This document shows, piece by piece, positions 18,710 through 29,608 of a stretch of 64,000 bases of DNA. Made by a program: the position numbers and the translations under genes. Each line of letters starts with the position of its first letter. Within the stretch, counting starts at the first letter, position 1. Source of the stretch: Mycolicibacterium palauense (lineage in GTDB: Bacteria > Actinomycetota > Actinomycetes > Mycobacteriales > Mycobacteriaceae); contig NZ_NVQF01000018.1 in the NCBI RefSeq assembly GCF_002592005.1, forward strand, positions 1 to 64,000, in the 5' to 3' direction. The notes under the pieces are model-generated. The model did no database searches and had not been told where the DNA came from. It saw nothing but the letters and a program-made list of their open reading frames with translations.

Positions 18710-19410
18710 GCGTCGGCCTCCACGCGCTCGGCGGGTTCGGCCCCGGGGGTGAGGCGAGGATCGGGGCTGTCGGTGATCACGGGTCTGCGGGCGGAGCAGC
18801 TCACCACGATGAGCGCGATGAGTACCGAGTACACCACGAGTCGTTGGGTACCCCCGGGGCCGAGCAGGGCGGTGTAGCCGCCGACGTAGGCGAAGTAGCC
18901 GACCGTCCCGGCCAGTCCGGCCGCGGCGGCGAACCGCCTGGCGCCGCAGGGAAAGGAGGCGGCAGCCGACGGGGAACGGCTGGATCCGATCAGGAAGATC
19001 GCGACGGGGCCGAACACCAGGAACACCGTCAGCGCGGTCGTGTGCAGCGCATAGTCGCCGCGCTCGGTGACGACCCCGGCGACGGCGAGACCGACGCCGG
19101 CAGCCATCAGGAGCAGGCCGTGCGCCGCCGCGGCGGCCCGGCGCAGGATCCACGACAGCGCCACCGCCGCCACGGCCAGGCCGGTGATGACCAGCGCGAC
19201 GTCCATGACCGGGTACAGGGCGCTGCAGGGTCGGTTGCCCTCGGGGCCGCAGAACGGCACGCCGAGCGGCCCGATGTGGTCGTCGCGGTAGCCGTAGTGG
19301 CCGCGCCAGGTGGCGGCCACCACCCACTCGGCGACGAAGTAGACGACGGTCACGAGGGCGGCGACCATCGCGAACCGCGGGTGGTGCAGCGCATGTCGGA
19401 CCCGGCTCAT
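18706..19410 (-). CDS. DUF998-type integral membrane protein
   Basis: A 234-residue membrane protein with six or so predicted helices (from FAMVAALVTVVYFVAEWVV onward to VVYSVLIALIVVSC) and a charged C-terminal tail. The extracytoplasmic loop GPEGNRPCSALYPVMD and the overall layout fit the DUF998 family, whose function is unknown. ATG 19410 overlaps the stop of the upstream glycosyltransferase and the stop overlaps the GH16 start, giving strict translational coupling. A role in the same glycan or export pathway is inferred from context only. Confidence 0.8.
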   Translation of the reverse strand: MSRVRHALHHPRFAMVAALVTVVYFVAEWVVAATWRGHYGYRDDHIGPLGVPFCGPEGNRPCSALYPVMDVALVITGLAVAAVALSWILRRAAAAAHGLLLMAAGVGLAVAGVVTERGDYALHTTALTVFLVFGPVAIFLIGSSRSPSAAASFPCGARRFAAAAGLAGTVGYFAYVGGYTALLGPGGTQRLVVYSVLIALIVVSCSARRPVITDSPDPRLTPGAEPAERVEADA

Positions 19411-20387
19411 CGGCGGTGTTCCTTTCCGGGCGTACGGGATCCACGGGGGGTCGGCCGGAGCAGTCCGGTGGCGAAACCCATGGCGGTAAGCGTGAATCCG
19501 AGCACCAGGGCGAGCGCCCGGCCGGGTGTGCGACGGGCGCGCCAGAGCCCGGAGGTGAGCACCGTGGCGGTGTAGCCACGTTCGCTGGCCAGTGCGGGGC
19601 CGGCCCCGGACATGCGTGCCAGCGCCGCCTTCGAACGGCCCTCCTGGTAGCAGCGTCGGGCGAAATAGCCGGGTGTGGCGCGCTGGTCGCCGACGTGGTG
19701 GGTGACGCGGAAGCCGGTGCGCCGGACGATGCGCCGATCGGGAAAGGCCTGCTGGAGGCGCACACCCATCAGTGTCTCCTCGCATCCGCTCGGCAGGTCG
19801 CCGACGCGTCCGAGCCGCGTGGAGAAGCCCTCGATGCGCAGCAGCGCACTGCGTCGGACGGCCATGGCCGCCCCGATGGGATTGCGGATCGACGCTCCGT
19901 CGGCGGGCAGGCCGCGGTAGTCGCATCCGACCACCCAGCCGAATTCGCGCGGGAACCACCGCGGCGGTGCCCCACGCTGCCATTGCGCGTCGACGGCGCC
20001 GCCGATCGACACGACGGTGTCGTCGGTGAAGGCGCGCCGGGCGGCCTCGAGCGCACCGGCCCGCAGGGTGGCGTCGTCATCGAGGAACACCACGATGTCG
20101 TTGCGACAGAGAGCGACTCCGCTGTTGCGGGCTCCGGACAGTCCACGCTCGTCGGTGTTGGTGGCCAGGACGATCCGGTTGTGGAAGGCCTGGTGCAGGG
20201 CCGCGTGCAGCTCATCGTTGTGGTCGACCACCACGATCACCTCGTCGGCGGGGCCGGCCTGCGTCAGCGCCGAGTCGACGGCGTCGACGAGGTGGGGCCA
20301 GCGGGCCGAGCTGAAGCAGCAGATGACGAGGCTCAGCAGGGGGTTGCACGCGCTGACGTGGGCTGCAGAGGCAGGGCTCAGGGACAC
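19407..20387 (-). CDS. Family 2 glycosyltransferase, first gene of iron-box operon
   Basis: A 326-residue GT2 protein. GT-A motifs: LLSLVICCFSSARW, VIVVVDHND, RGLSGARNSGVAL, VVFLDDDATLRAG (metal-binding DDD) and the acceptor-site SGCEETLMGVRLQ. A C-terminal hydrophobic segment (ALALVLGFTLTAMGFATGLL) may anchor it at the membrane. It opens a five-gene operon (GT2, DUF998, GH16 lipoprotein, GT2, GT-C-like protein) in which each start overlaps the previous stop. The strongest iron box of the island lies 75 bases upstream. Donor sugar unknown. Confidence 0.86.
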   Translation of the reverse strand: MSLSPASAAHVSACNPLLSLVICCFSSARWPHLVDAVDSALTQAGPADEVIVVVDHNDELHAALHQAFHNRIVLATNTDERGLSGARNSGVALCRNDIVVFLDDDATLRAGALEAARRAFTDDTVVSIGGAVDAQWQRGAPPRWFPREFGWVVGCDYRGLPADGASIRNPIGAAMAVRRSALLRIEGFSTRLGRVGDLPSGCEETLMGVRLQQAFPDRRIVRRTGFRVTHHVGDQRATPGYFARRCYQEGRSKAALARMSGAGPALASERGYTATVLTSGLWRARRTPGRALALVLGFTLTAMGFATGLLRPTPRGSRTPGKEHRR

Positions 20388-20462
20388 GACGACTCCGGAG
20401 GCGGGGCAGGGACGGCAAGGACGGCGAGGGCACGGTGGCCGTGCCGCCGCGCTTGGTAAAAA

Positions 20463-20481
20463 CTAGGTTAGCCTAACCTAG
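20463..20481 (-). promoter_or_regulatory. Near-perfect palindromic IdeR iron box
   Basis: CTAGGTTAGCCTAACCTAG is a perfect 9-1-9 palindrome and matches TWAGGTWAGSCTWACCTWA at 17 of 19 positions. It lies 75 bases upstream of the glycosyltransferase operon and overlaps the stop codon of the gene before it. Confidence 0.9.
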
Positions 20482-21739
20482 GCTGCGTCAGGTCGTGCAT
20501 CCGGTCCGCCACGGTGCGCAGTGCCTCGTCGACCCGGTCCGGATCGAACACGGTGTCGTGGAATTCGGCGGTGAGCCACAGATTGTCCGATGTCCACGCC
20601 GAGGTCACGGTCACGCCCTCGGCGTTCATGGGATCGCTGGCGACCAGGATGTGCGCCGCGCCGCGATCGGTGAACGGCCACAGGTGTACGCGTGCGGCAC
20701 GGCCCACATTGGAGTGCAGCAGTCGCACCCGCGGGTGGCCGGGGTGTCGTTCGGCGACATCGGCACGCCGGCGCCGGGCCTTGAGGGCGCCGACGAGCAG
20801 ATTGGCCACCGGGCGGCCGCTTCGTGCGGAGCGATCCATCTCGGCCTGCAGGCCGACCGGTCCGTCGTCGGCGTCGATGGCGAAGTCCAACCCCGCCGAG
20901 AACGAGGCCAGCGTGTCCGATCCCGTGCGCAGGTAGCGGCGCACGTCGAACGGGATCTTCACGATGTTCTCCACCGTGAGGCCCGCGTCGGCGAGGCATT
21001 CCCACAGCGCATAGGTGCACAGGGTCACCATGCTGACGCCGGGTAGGGCGGCGTCGCGGCGTCGCCGCACCTCGGTGACGAACTCACCGGGCACCCCGAC
21101 GAATCGTGTGCACGGTGAGGGTTTGAAGACCCCGCTGGTTTTCTGCGCGCCGACGGGCACTGACGGGATCGGGCGGCGGCGGTAGGCGCCCAGCACGGAC
21201 GCGATGCGCCGGGGGTCGGAGGCGAAGGTGCGCACTCCGGCGCTCAGCAACGGTGGGATCCGGTGCCGGTAGGGAGCCAGGAACGTCGGGTCGCGAGCGT
21301 CGACCGCCCCGAAGAGGACGTCGAGCACGGTCTGCACGAGCGGCACCTCGCCCAATCCGTGGCTGAAGTCGATCGCCAATTGATCTCCGGCGCACAGGAT
21401 GTGGAGGCCATCCGGGCCGTTCTCCGCGCGCAGGGCGCGCACCGCGGGAAGCAGCCGAGTAGGCGGGGCGCCCGCCGGTAGGGGGTCGGTGACGTTGATG
21501 GTCCGCGTTGCGTCAACCGGTAGCCGGTGCCAGTGGTTGGTGTGTGTCGAGGGCTGCAGGCACAGTCGCGTCAGCGGGCCCCCGTCGGCCAGTGCGGAGA
21601 AGCGTTCGACGAGAACCTCCCACGGCGGCAGTGCCAGCGGCCCGACCAGGACTGTCGACCGCCGCCTGCTGTGGGCGACGTCGAGTGCCGCGACGCGAAC
21701 GCGGTCGACGGGTTCCGGGCGGGTCATCAGGCTGGCCAT
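20468..21739 (-). CDS. Condensation/acyltransferase-like protein
   Basis: A 423-residue protein with the size and two-lobed layout of stand-alone condensation-domain or PapA-type acyltransferases. The place of the catalytic HHxxxDG motif is taken by DFSHGLGE (His127, Glu131), so the general-base His is kept but the Asp-Gly is changed. A later IPFDVRRYL segment is typical of the C-terminal lobe. It could link an acyl, aryl or carrier-bound group to an amine or hydroxyl; that would supply the condensation activity missing from the A-carrier-TE fusion protein. This is inference. The iron box ends 13 bases before ATG 21739; ATG 21727 is an equally good start given that spacing. Confidence 0.7.
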   Translation of the reverse strand: MASLMTRPEPVDRVRVAALDVAHSRRRSTVLVGPLALPPWEVLVERFSALADGGPLTRLCLQPSTHTNHWHRLPVDATRTINVTDPLPAGAPPTRLLPAVRALRAENGPDGLHILCAGDQLAIDFSHGLGEVPLVQTVLDVLFGAVDARDPTFLAPYRHRIPPLLSAGVRTFASDPRRIASVLGAYRRRPIPSVPVGAQKTSGVFKPSPCTRFVGVPGEFVTEVRRRRDAALPGVSMVTLCTYALWECLADAGLTVENIVKIPFDVRRYLRTGSDTLASFSAGLDFAIDADDGPVGLQAEMDRSARSGRPVANLLVGALKARRRRADVAERHPGHPRVRLLHSNVGRAARVHLWPFTDRGAAHILVASDPMNAEGVTVTSAWTSDNLWLTAEFHDTVFDPDRVDEALRTVADRMHDLTQPRLG

Positions 21740-21751
21740 GTTGCGCAGACT

Positions 21752-21770
21752 TTAGCAAAGGCTTGCCTAA
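21752..21770 (-). promoter_or_regulatory. IdeR-type iron box upstream of acyltransferase-like gene
   Basis: TTAGCAAAGGCTTGCCTAA matches the IdeR consensus at 16 of 19 positions. It is only 12 bases from the first possible start codon, which implies a very short leader or the downstream ATG at 21727. Confidence 0.75.
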
Positions 21771-21860
21771 TTTGAACCGGTCCGGTGTCCGTCGGTGGCG
21801 GCATCGACGACGGACGGCCCCCTCGGGAGCGAGGGGGCCGTCCGCGTCGTGGTGGGGTGG

Positions 21861-23606
21861 TTACCGGTCGCCGCCGGAGCTGCTGCTGCCGGACTTGCTG
21901 GCAGAGCCGCTACCCGAGCCGCTACCCGAGCCGCTACCGGACTTGCCGGCAGAGCTGCTACCCGAGCTGCTGCCGGACTTGCCGGCAGAGCTGCTACCCG
22001 AGCTGCTGCCGGACTTGCCGGCAGAGCTGTTGCCGCCCGACCTGTTGCTGCTGGAACCGTTGTGGTTCGAGGAGCCAGCGTCGGACTTGTTGTCCGACTT
22101 GCTGTCGGACTTGCTGTCCGACTTGTTGTCCGACCCGGAATCCGACTTGCTGTCGGACTTGCTGTCCGACTTGGAGTCCGCGCTGTCGCTGTCGCTTCGG
22201 TCGTTCGCACCGCTGTCCGCCGCGTCGTCCGCGCCGGAGGTGTCGTCGGCCTGGTCGTCCGAGCTTTCCGATGCATCAGTCGCGTCGCTCGGCTCGGTGT
22301 CGGCGTCGTCGGACTCGGTGGTTTCCGCCGCGTCCCCGGACTCGTCCGTGGCGGTCTCCGCCGTGCCCTCGTCGGTGCCCTCTTGTGTGGCGTCCTCGCT
22401 GGTCTCCTCGGTGGCCGCTTCCTCGGTGGTCTCCTCGGTAGCCGCCTCGTCGGTGGCCTCGTCGGTGGCTGCGCCGTCCTCGTCCTCGGACGTGGCATCG
22501 ACGTCGACCGTCAGCAGTGAGTCGGGCGAGGCCAGGGTTGTCGACGACACCGCGGTCGCATCGGCGGCGTCCACCTCGGCCTCGGACTCGGACTCCGCTT
22601 CGCCATCCGTCGTCGAGGTCTCGGAGTCCCCGGACTCCTCCCCGGACTCCTCGGACTCGGAGTTCAGGTGCCAGGCAATCTGATTGGGAAGCTTGAACAG
22701 CAGGAGCTCCAGCGGTCCATCCTTGGTCAGTAGCCCCGGGAACTCATAGTCGGCCACGCTCGGCATGTAGCCGTTGAGGAACGCGTTCAGCACCTTAGCC
22801 GGCATGTTGACCACATTGCTGACGGCGGTCTCCCAGTCCTTGGCCTGCACGGAATCGATCACGGAGTCGAGGAGGTCGGTGAACTGGAACACCGCGGCGA
22901 ATGGGGGGCCCAGGACCGAATACACGTAGCCTGCGCCGGCGTTGCCGGTCAGCAGGTCGTCGACCACGTTGGCGAGCTTGTCGGCGCCGAAGGTGCGCGC
23001 GATCTTGCCCGGAATCTCGAACGCATCGAACAGCGGCCATCCGGCGTACCCGATGCCCCACACGAGGTAGGAGTCCAGGGTCTGCCATGCCTGGGTGAAT
23101 TCCCCCTCGGCCAGCGACTCCCGGATGGACTCCAGCGTCGCCGGCAGCTCGGCGAGCTGGTCCTGCAAGCCCTCCTTCGTGCCCTGCAGGCCGGTGCCGA
23201 TGGTGGAGGCGTAGGTCGGCAGATCGGCGAAGAACTGTTCCCAGTTGCCCGAGTCGAACAGGCCGTCGACGAGCTCGCCGATCGCCTCGGGGGTGGCGGA
23301 CAGAATTCGCCCGACGGCCGGTAGGGTCTCGGTGCCGATCGCGTTGAACCCGTACTTGACGTTGGCGACGGTCTCCGAGATCGTGCTTTGCCACACTTCG
23401 CCGGGCTTCTCCCAGGCTGCGAGCTGCACCGCGCGGTTCTGGACCTCGGTGAGCTGGGTCAGCGACGGTGCCGCCGGGGTGATGGCGATGACCGACGCTC
23501 CCGTCATGGCGACGCCGGCGACCGCCAGTCGCTTGTAGAGCGGATTGGGTCGTGGGGGAGCGGGCGAAAAGTGCTGGCCCGGTTGGGGTTGGAGGGCTAC
23601 CTGCAT
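21861..23606 (-). CDS. GjpA-like secreted protein with acidic and Ser/Lys/Gly-repeat tail
   Basis: A 581-residue exported protein. The N-terminus (KRLAVAGVAMTGASVIAITPAAP, in part) is a signal peptide of the type found in mycobacterial proteins annotated as GjpA outer-membrane porins, and the following 300 residues, with many Trp/Phe and amphipathic helices, fit that family. From about residue 335 the protein is low complexity: first Glu/Asp/Thr-rich and strongly acidic, then SDSKSDSK-type repeats, then a 12-residue SAGKSGSSSGSS unit about 2.6 times, ending SGSGSGSGSG. The tail is unusual for the family. ATG 23606 follows AGGAG. An iron box 53 bases upstream ties it to the island. An envelope or uptake role is plausible, porin function unproven. 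Confidence 0.7.
   Translation of the reverse strand: MQVALQPQPGQHFSPAPPRPNPLYKRLAVAGVAMTGASVIAITPAAPSLTQLTEVQNRAVQLAAWEKPGEVWQSTISETVANVKYGFNAIGTETLPAVGRILSATPEAIGELVDGLFDSGNWEQFFADLPTYASTIGTGLQGTKEGLQDQLAELPATLESIRESLAEGEFTQAWQTLDSYLVWGIGYAGWPLFDAFEIPGKIARTFGADKLANVVDDLLTGNAGAGYVYSVLGPPFAAVFQFTDLLDSVIDSVQAKDWETAVSNVVNMPAKVLNAFLNGYMPSVADYEFPGLLTKDGPLELLLFKLPNQIAWHLNSESEESGEESGDSETSTTDGEAESESEAEVDAADATAVSSTTLASPDSLLTVDVDATSEDEDGAATDEATDEAATEETTEEAATEETSEDATQEGTDEGTAETATDESGDAAETTESDDADTEPSDATDASESSDDQADDTSGADDAADSGANDRSDSDSADSKSDSKSDSKSDSGSDNKSDSKSDSKSDNKSDAGSSNHNGSSSNRSGGNSSAGKSGSSSGSSSAGKSGSSSGSSSAGKSGSGSGSGSGSGSASKSGSSSSGGDR
21937..22029. repeat. 36-bp coding tandem repeat
   Basis: A 36-bp unit starting CCGGACTTGCCGGCAGAGCT occurs at 21937 and 21973, with a partial third copy at 22009-22029. 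It encodes the 12-residue Ser/Gly/Lys repeat in the tail of the GjpA-like protein and is a candidate for length variation between strains. Confidence 0.8.
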
Positions 23607-23658
23607 GATGCTCCTGGTTTGATGATGGGACGACAGCCACAGCGGGCCGTGCGGAACA

Positions 23659-23677
23659 TTAGTGCAGGCTTACCTAA
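23659..23677 (-). promoter_or_regulatory. IdeR-type iron box upstream of GjpA-like gene
   Basis: TTAGTGCAGGCTTACCTAA matches the IdeR consensus at 16 of 19 positions, with all mismatches in the left half (positions 5-7). It ends 53 bases before the start of the GjpA-like gene. Confidence 0.78.
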
Positions 23678-23954
23678 GCTGCAATGCCTTCCCTGTGAGT
23701 TCGCTGCCGATGTCGGAGCTGCGCCCCTCGTCGATCGGCATGGCAGGAGCCTCCGATCCGGCTTAACTGGCAGGCGACCACGTGCGGCCGGCGGCCGGCT
23801 CGCGGACGTTCACGCCGAGCCGCCGCGCGGGCCGCCGGCGCGCCGGACGGAATTTGCCGGCGCGGCCGGTGGCCGTCGGCCGGCGGAGGTCGCAGTGTCG
23901 TAATGCGGCCCTAATGCGGCCCTAATGCGGGCCGCTACCCGCCGCCCGGGGCGG
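23678..23954. other. Intergenic region at right edge of island
   Basis: Together with 23607-23677 this is a 348-base gap without a convincing gene. It contains the iron box, GC-rich inverted-repeat-prone sequence (GGCCGGCGGCCGG-like runs) and a small tandem repeat, TAATGCGGCCC, in three copies at 23901-23933 just before the P55 stop. I see no RNA gene or recombination site. Confidence 0.6.
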
Positions 23955-25664
23955 TCACCCTCGGTGCCGTGGCCCGTTTCGCCGGCGGAACCGCACGGTC
24001 GGCTCGGCGTCGGGGCCGGCGGTGCCGCGCAGCTGCTGGGTCGGCTGGTCGCCGCCGTAGGGATGACCCGGGCCGGGGGGCACGGTGATCACCTGGGTGA
24101 CGTCATCGTGGGGGGCCGGGGGCCCGCCGTCGGCGTCGGGTTCCTCGGCGTGGTCGTGGCGGCCGGCCACCACCAGACCGAGCAGGGCGCCCACCACGCA
24201 GACGATGGCGGTGATGGCGAAGATCTCGCCGTACTGCATGGAGAACGCGAGCCGGTATCGCGCGGCTTCGGCGGCGATACGTGCGGCCAGGCCGGTGGCG
24301 GGTTCGACCGGCAGGCTCGTCAGGATCTGGTTGAACCGGTAGAGACCCCAGGCCGAGAGCGCGGCGACACCGACGAGCATCCCGGTCATCCGGGCGACCA
24401 CCACCAGCGAGGAGGCGATCCCGTGCTGAGCCGGCGGTACCACCCGCAGCGCCGCCGAGGTCAGGGGGCCGATCACCAGGCCCAGGCCGAATCCGGCCAG
24501 TGCCAGGTCGGTGTCGAAGGCCGGCAGCGTGAACAGCCCGAGGTCGTGTCGGGCCGACAACACGTCGACGCCCCATTTGGACACCAGCCAGTAGCCGCCG
24601 GCGGAGATCAGCAGACCGGCGAAGATCACCAGGCGGTCGCCCACCCGGGTGGCCAGCCAGCCGCCGAGGACGGCACCGACGGGGAGCGCGACGAGGAAGC
24701 GCAGGAGTAGTCCGGCGGCGGCGTTCTGGTCCATCCCGAGGACACCCTGGCCGAAGAGCTCGACGTTGACCAGGGTCACCATCAGGGCTGCCCCGGCGCA
24801 CACCGAGGCCGCCAGGGCCGCCAGGAACGGGCCGAACCGGACCCCGGCCGGCTCGATGAGCTTGGTGCGCGCGAACCGCTCCCACCCGAAGAACGCGATC
24901 GCCGCGACGATCGCAGCGGCGACCACGGGCAGCCCCCAGCTGGGCAGTACCTGCTTGCCGTCGGGGGCCGGGTTGTACAGGCCCACCACGGCCAGCCCCA
25001 GCGCGAGCGCCAACAGCAGACCGCCGATGACGTCGACCCGCTCGTCGGCGTGGGAACCGCGGTCGCGTCCGGGCAGGCTGAAATGGATCATCACCATGGC
25101 CACCGCGGCCAGCGGGATGTTGATCCAGAACACGTCACGCCAGGTGTTCAGCGCCCAGACCACCGCGATTCCGTACAGCGGGCCCAGCACACTGCCGAGT
25201 TCCTGCGCCGCGCCGATGCCGCCCAGCACCGCCGCACGGTTGCGCGCCGACCACAGGTCGGCCGCCAGGGCCAGGGTCACCGGCAGCAGCGCACCACTGG
25301 CCACGCCCTGGATCACCCGTCCCACGATGAGCATCGTCAGGTCACCGGACAGCGCGGTCACCAGCGAGCCGACCGCGAACCCGGCGAGGCTGGCCTGCAG
25401 CAACAGCTTTCGGCCGAACCGGTCGGAGGCGCGACCCAAGAGCGGCATCGCAGCGATGTAGCCCAGCAGGTAGCTGGTCACGATCGGGGTGGCCTGCTGG
25501 ATCTTGTTGATGGGGATACCGACGTCACGCATGATGTCGGTCATGATCGTGACCACGACGTAGGTGTCCAGGGCACCCAGCAGGACAGCGAGGCTGCCCG
25601 CGCTGATCGCGATGCGCCGGCTGGTCGTCGCGGACTTCGCAGACACCGTCACGGCAGGACTCAC
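23955..25664 (-). CDS. MFS transporter P55 (LprG-associated lipid exporter)
   Basis: A 569-residue major facilitator with about 14 membrane helices. [14 protein letters not shown] is the MFS motif A between helices 2 and 3, and [15 protein letters not shown] follows. Directly behind lprG it corresponds to M. tuberculosis Rv1410c (P55), which with LprG moves triacylglycerides and affects drug tolerance and envelope integrity. I choose the GTG at 25664, which overlaps the lprG stop (GTGA); a longer frame starts at 25700. The cytosolic C-terminus has a Pro- and Asp-rich extension of about 65 residues. Confidence 0.93.
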   Translation of the reverse strand: MSPAVTVSAKSATTSRRIAISAGSLAVLLGALDTYVVVTIMTDIMRDVGIPINKIQQATPIVTSYLLGYIAAMPLLGRASDRFGRKLLLQASLAGFAVGSLVTALSGDLTMLIVGRVIQGVASGALLPVTLALAADLWSARNRAAVLGGIGAAQELGSVLGPLYGIAVVWALNTWRDVFWINIPLAAVAMVMIHFSLPGRDRGSHADERVDVIGGLLLALALGLAVVGLYNPAPDGKQVLPSWGLPVVAAAIVAAIAFFGWERFARTKLIEPAGVRFGPFLAALAASVCAGAALMVTLVNVELFGQGVLGMDQNAAAGLLLRFLVALPVGAVLGGWLATRVGDRLVIFAGLLISAGGYWLVSKWGVDVLSARHDLGLFTLPAFDTDLALAGFGLGLVIGPLTSAALRVVPPAQHGIASSLVVVARMTGMLVGVAALSAWGLYRFNQILTSLPVEPATGLAARIAAEAARYRLAFSMQYGEIFAITAIVCVVGALLGLVVAGRHDHAEEPDADGGPPAPHDDVTQVITVPPGPGHPYGGDQPTQQLRGTAGPDAEPTVRFRRRNGPRHRG

Positions 25665-26368
25665 ACCGGAGGCTTGGTCACGGTGACGGGCTCGTTCCAC
25701 TGCGAGAGCGTCATCTGGATCGACTGATCGCTGCTGGGCTGGACCTCGGCCCGGACCAGGTTGTGGTCACCGTCCTTCTGGATCCAGGCGGTTCCGGGAA
25801 CGGCGTTGGTGGCCTTCAGCTGCGGGACGAGTTTGTTGACCGCGTCGGCGCTGACGTCACCGGTGATCTTGACCGTGTCGATGCCGTTGATGCTCTCCGT
25901 CGCCTCGGATTTCGGGTCGGAGAAGCTCGTGAGCATATTGGACAGCCCCGTCTGCGGATTCAGGATCGACGACGGGTCGTAGATGTCGACCGCGGGACCC
26001 AGATCCAGCCAGTTGTCCGGGCTCAGCTCGGCGTAGAGGATGCCGTCGGTGACCACCAGGCCGGCATCCAGATCGGATCCGCCCATCGTGATGGTGGCGT
26101 CGCCCTTCACCGCGACGGCGGGCACGTTCGTCAGGTCGCCGGAGAGCTTCTTGACCGGAAGGCCCTCGATCTTTCCGTTGACGGCGATCTCCAGGTGTGC
26201 GCTCTGCAGCTTCTTGGTGGTCTGGCTGGACTGCTGCAGCAGTTCCTTGGCCTCGGGCAGGGACTCGGTGCCCGAGTCCGATGATGAGCAGCCGACCAGC
26301 AGCGCCGCGGCGGTACCGACGGCGGCCAGGGCCAGGGCGAGGCGGGACGATCGACGACGCGTCTGCAT
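25661..26368 (-). CDS. lprG: Lipoprotein LprG
   Basis: A 235-residue lipoprotein with signal peptide and lipobox LLVGC followed by SSSDSG. The mature LppX/LprAFG domain (for example [24 protein letters not shown]-like strands and DGILYAEL) binds acylated lipids in a hydrophobic pocket and works with P55 in lipid transport to the outer envelope. Operon with P55, as in other mycobacteria. It is divergent from ribE across a 74-base gap. Confidence 0.95.
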   Translation of the reverse strand: MQTRRRSSRLALALAAVGTAAALLVGCSSSDSGTESLPEAKELLQQSSQTTKKLQSAHLEIAVNGKIEGLPVKKLSGDLTNVPAVAVKGDATITMGGSDLDAGLVVTDGILYAELSPDNWLDLGPAVDIYDPSSILNPQTGLSNMLTSFSDPKSEATESINGIDTVKITGDVSADAVNKLVPQLKATNAVPGTAWIQKDGDHNLVRAEVQPSSDQSIQMTLSQWNEPVTVTKPPV

Positions 26369-26442
26369 GACTGCATCGTAGAGGGTGGCCGGGGGCAGCC
26401 CCGATCTACGCGAGGGCGGTGGGCGCTCGTAGCCTGGTGGGC

Positions 26443-27063
26443 GTGTTCACCGGAATCGTCGAAGAACTGGGCGAAGTCGTCGGCAAGGAAGACCTCGGCG
26501 ATGCCGCCCGGTTCGTCTTCCGGGGCCCGGTGGTGACCGCCGATGCCGGCCACGGTGACTCGATCGCCGTCAATGGGGTCTGCCTGACCGTGGTCGAGGT
26601 CAGTCCGGGCGGCGCGTTCAGCGCCGACGTGATGGCCGAGACGCTCAATCGCTCCAGCCTCGGGGCGCTCGAGGTGGGCTCGCGCGTCAATCTGGAGCGT
26701 GCCGCCGCGGTCAACAGCCGGCTGGGCGGGCACATCGTGCAGGGGCATGTGGACGGCACCGGAACGGTGGTCTCGCGCACCCCGTCACCGCACTGGGAAG
26801 TGGTCCGGATCGCACTGCCGGCCGCCCTGTCGCGCTACATCGTGGAGAAGGGCTCGATCACCGTCGACGGGATCTCGCTGACCGTGTCCGGTCTGGGTTC
26901 CGATTCGACCGTGTCCGGTCTGGGTTCCGACTGGTTCGAGGTCTCGCTGATCCCCACCACCCGGGAACTCACCACGCTGGGCTCTGCTCCGGTCGGCGCG
27001 ACGGTCAACCTCGAGGTGGACGTGCTGGCCAAGTACGTCGAGCGGCTGTTGGGCTCGCGGTAA
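26443..27063 (+). CDS. ribE: Riboflavin synthase alpha chain
   Basis: The 206-residue enzyme dismutates two 6,7-dimethyl-8-ribityllumazines to riboflavin. It has the family start [11 protein letters not shown], two homologous beta-barrel halves ([14 protein letters not shown] and [14 protein letters not shown]) and [12 protein letters not shown]. In the second half a 27-base in-frame duplication gives TVSGLGSD twice in a row, adding nine residues to a normally short turn. GTG 26443 is preferred because it gives the family N-terminus; the frame opens at 26419. The gene is called ribC in M. tuberculosis nomenclature. Confidence 0.95.
   Translation: MFTGIVEELGEVVGKEDLGDAARFVFRGPVVTADAGHGDSIAVNGVCLTVVEVSPGGAFSADVMAETLNRSSLGALEVGSRVNLERAAAVNSRLGGHIVQGHVDGTGTVVSRTPSPHWEVVRIALPAALSRYIVEKGSITVDGISLTVSGLGSDSTVSGLGSDWFEVSLIPTTRELTTLGSAPVGATVNLEVDVLAKYVERLLGSR
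26881..26930. repeat. Tandem duplication inside riboflavin synthase gene
   Basis: The 23-base string beginning ACCGTGTCCGGTCTGGG occurs at 26881-26903 and again at 26908-26930, an offset of 27 bases (9 codons) that keeps the frame. The near identity of the copies suggests a recent event. Confidence 0.9.
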
Positions 27064-27298
27064 CCGCGGATCTGCCGTCCCTGTCCGGACAGCAGCCCGG
27101 TGCGCCCGCCCGCCGGCCGTCGAGCTGGGCCGATTTGTCTCTTCCGGGGTGGTCGGGCGTACGTTTGTCCGGCACCGGGGCCACACCCGGGCACCACCGG
27201 ATGGACGGGGTCGTGAACCAGTCGGCACCGGGATTCGTTCATACTGGTGGAAGCGTTCTTCTCAGTGGTTCCGCGGGGAACCGGGCAAGGTGGCACAG

Positions 27299-29558
<2,260 letters not shown>

Positions 29559-29608
29559 CCCGCGCGGTGCGGTCGGGCCCGGCCCTCTCCCGGTACTAAC
29601 CTGAAACG

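Noticed and set aside
21785..22520. Repetitive plus-strand frames opposite the GjpA-like gene
   Set aside because: Their repeats are the complement of the Ser/Lys/Asp coding repeats; no start signal or domain.
27064..27298. FMN riboswitch upstream of ribA
   Set aside because: The conserved riboswitch blocks (AGGGTTCGGGGTGAAAGTCC-like and following stems) are not present.
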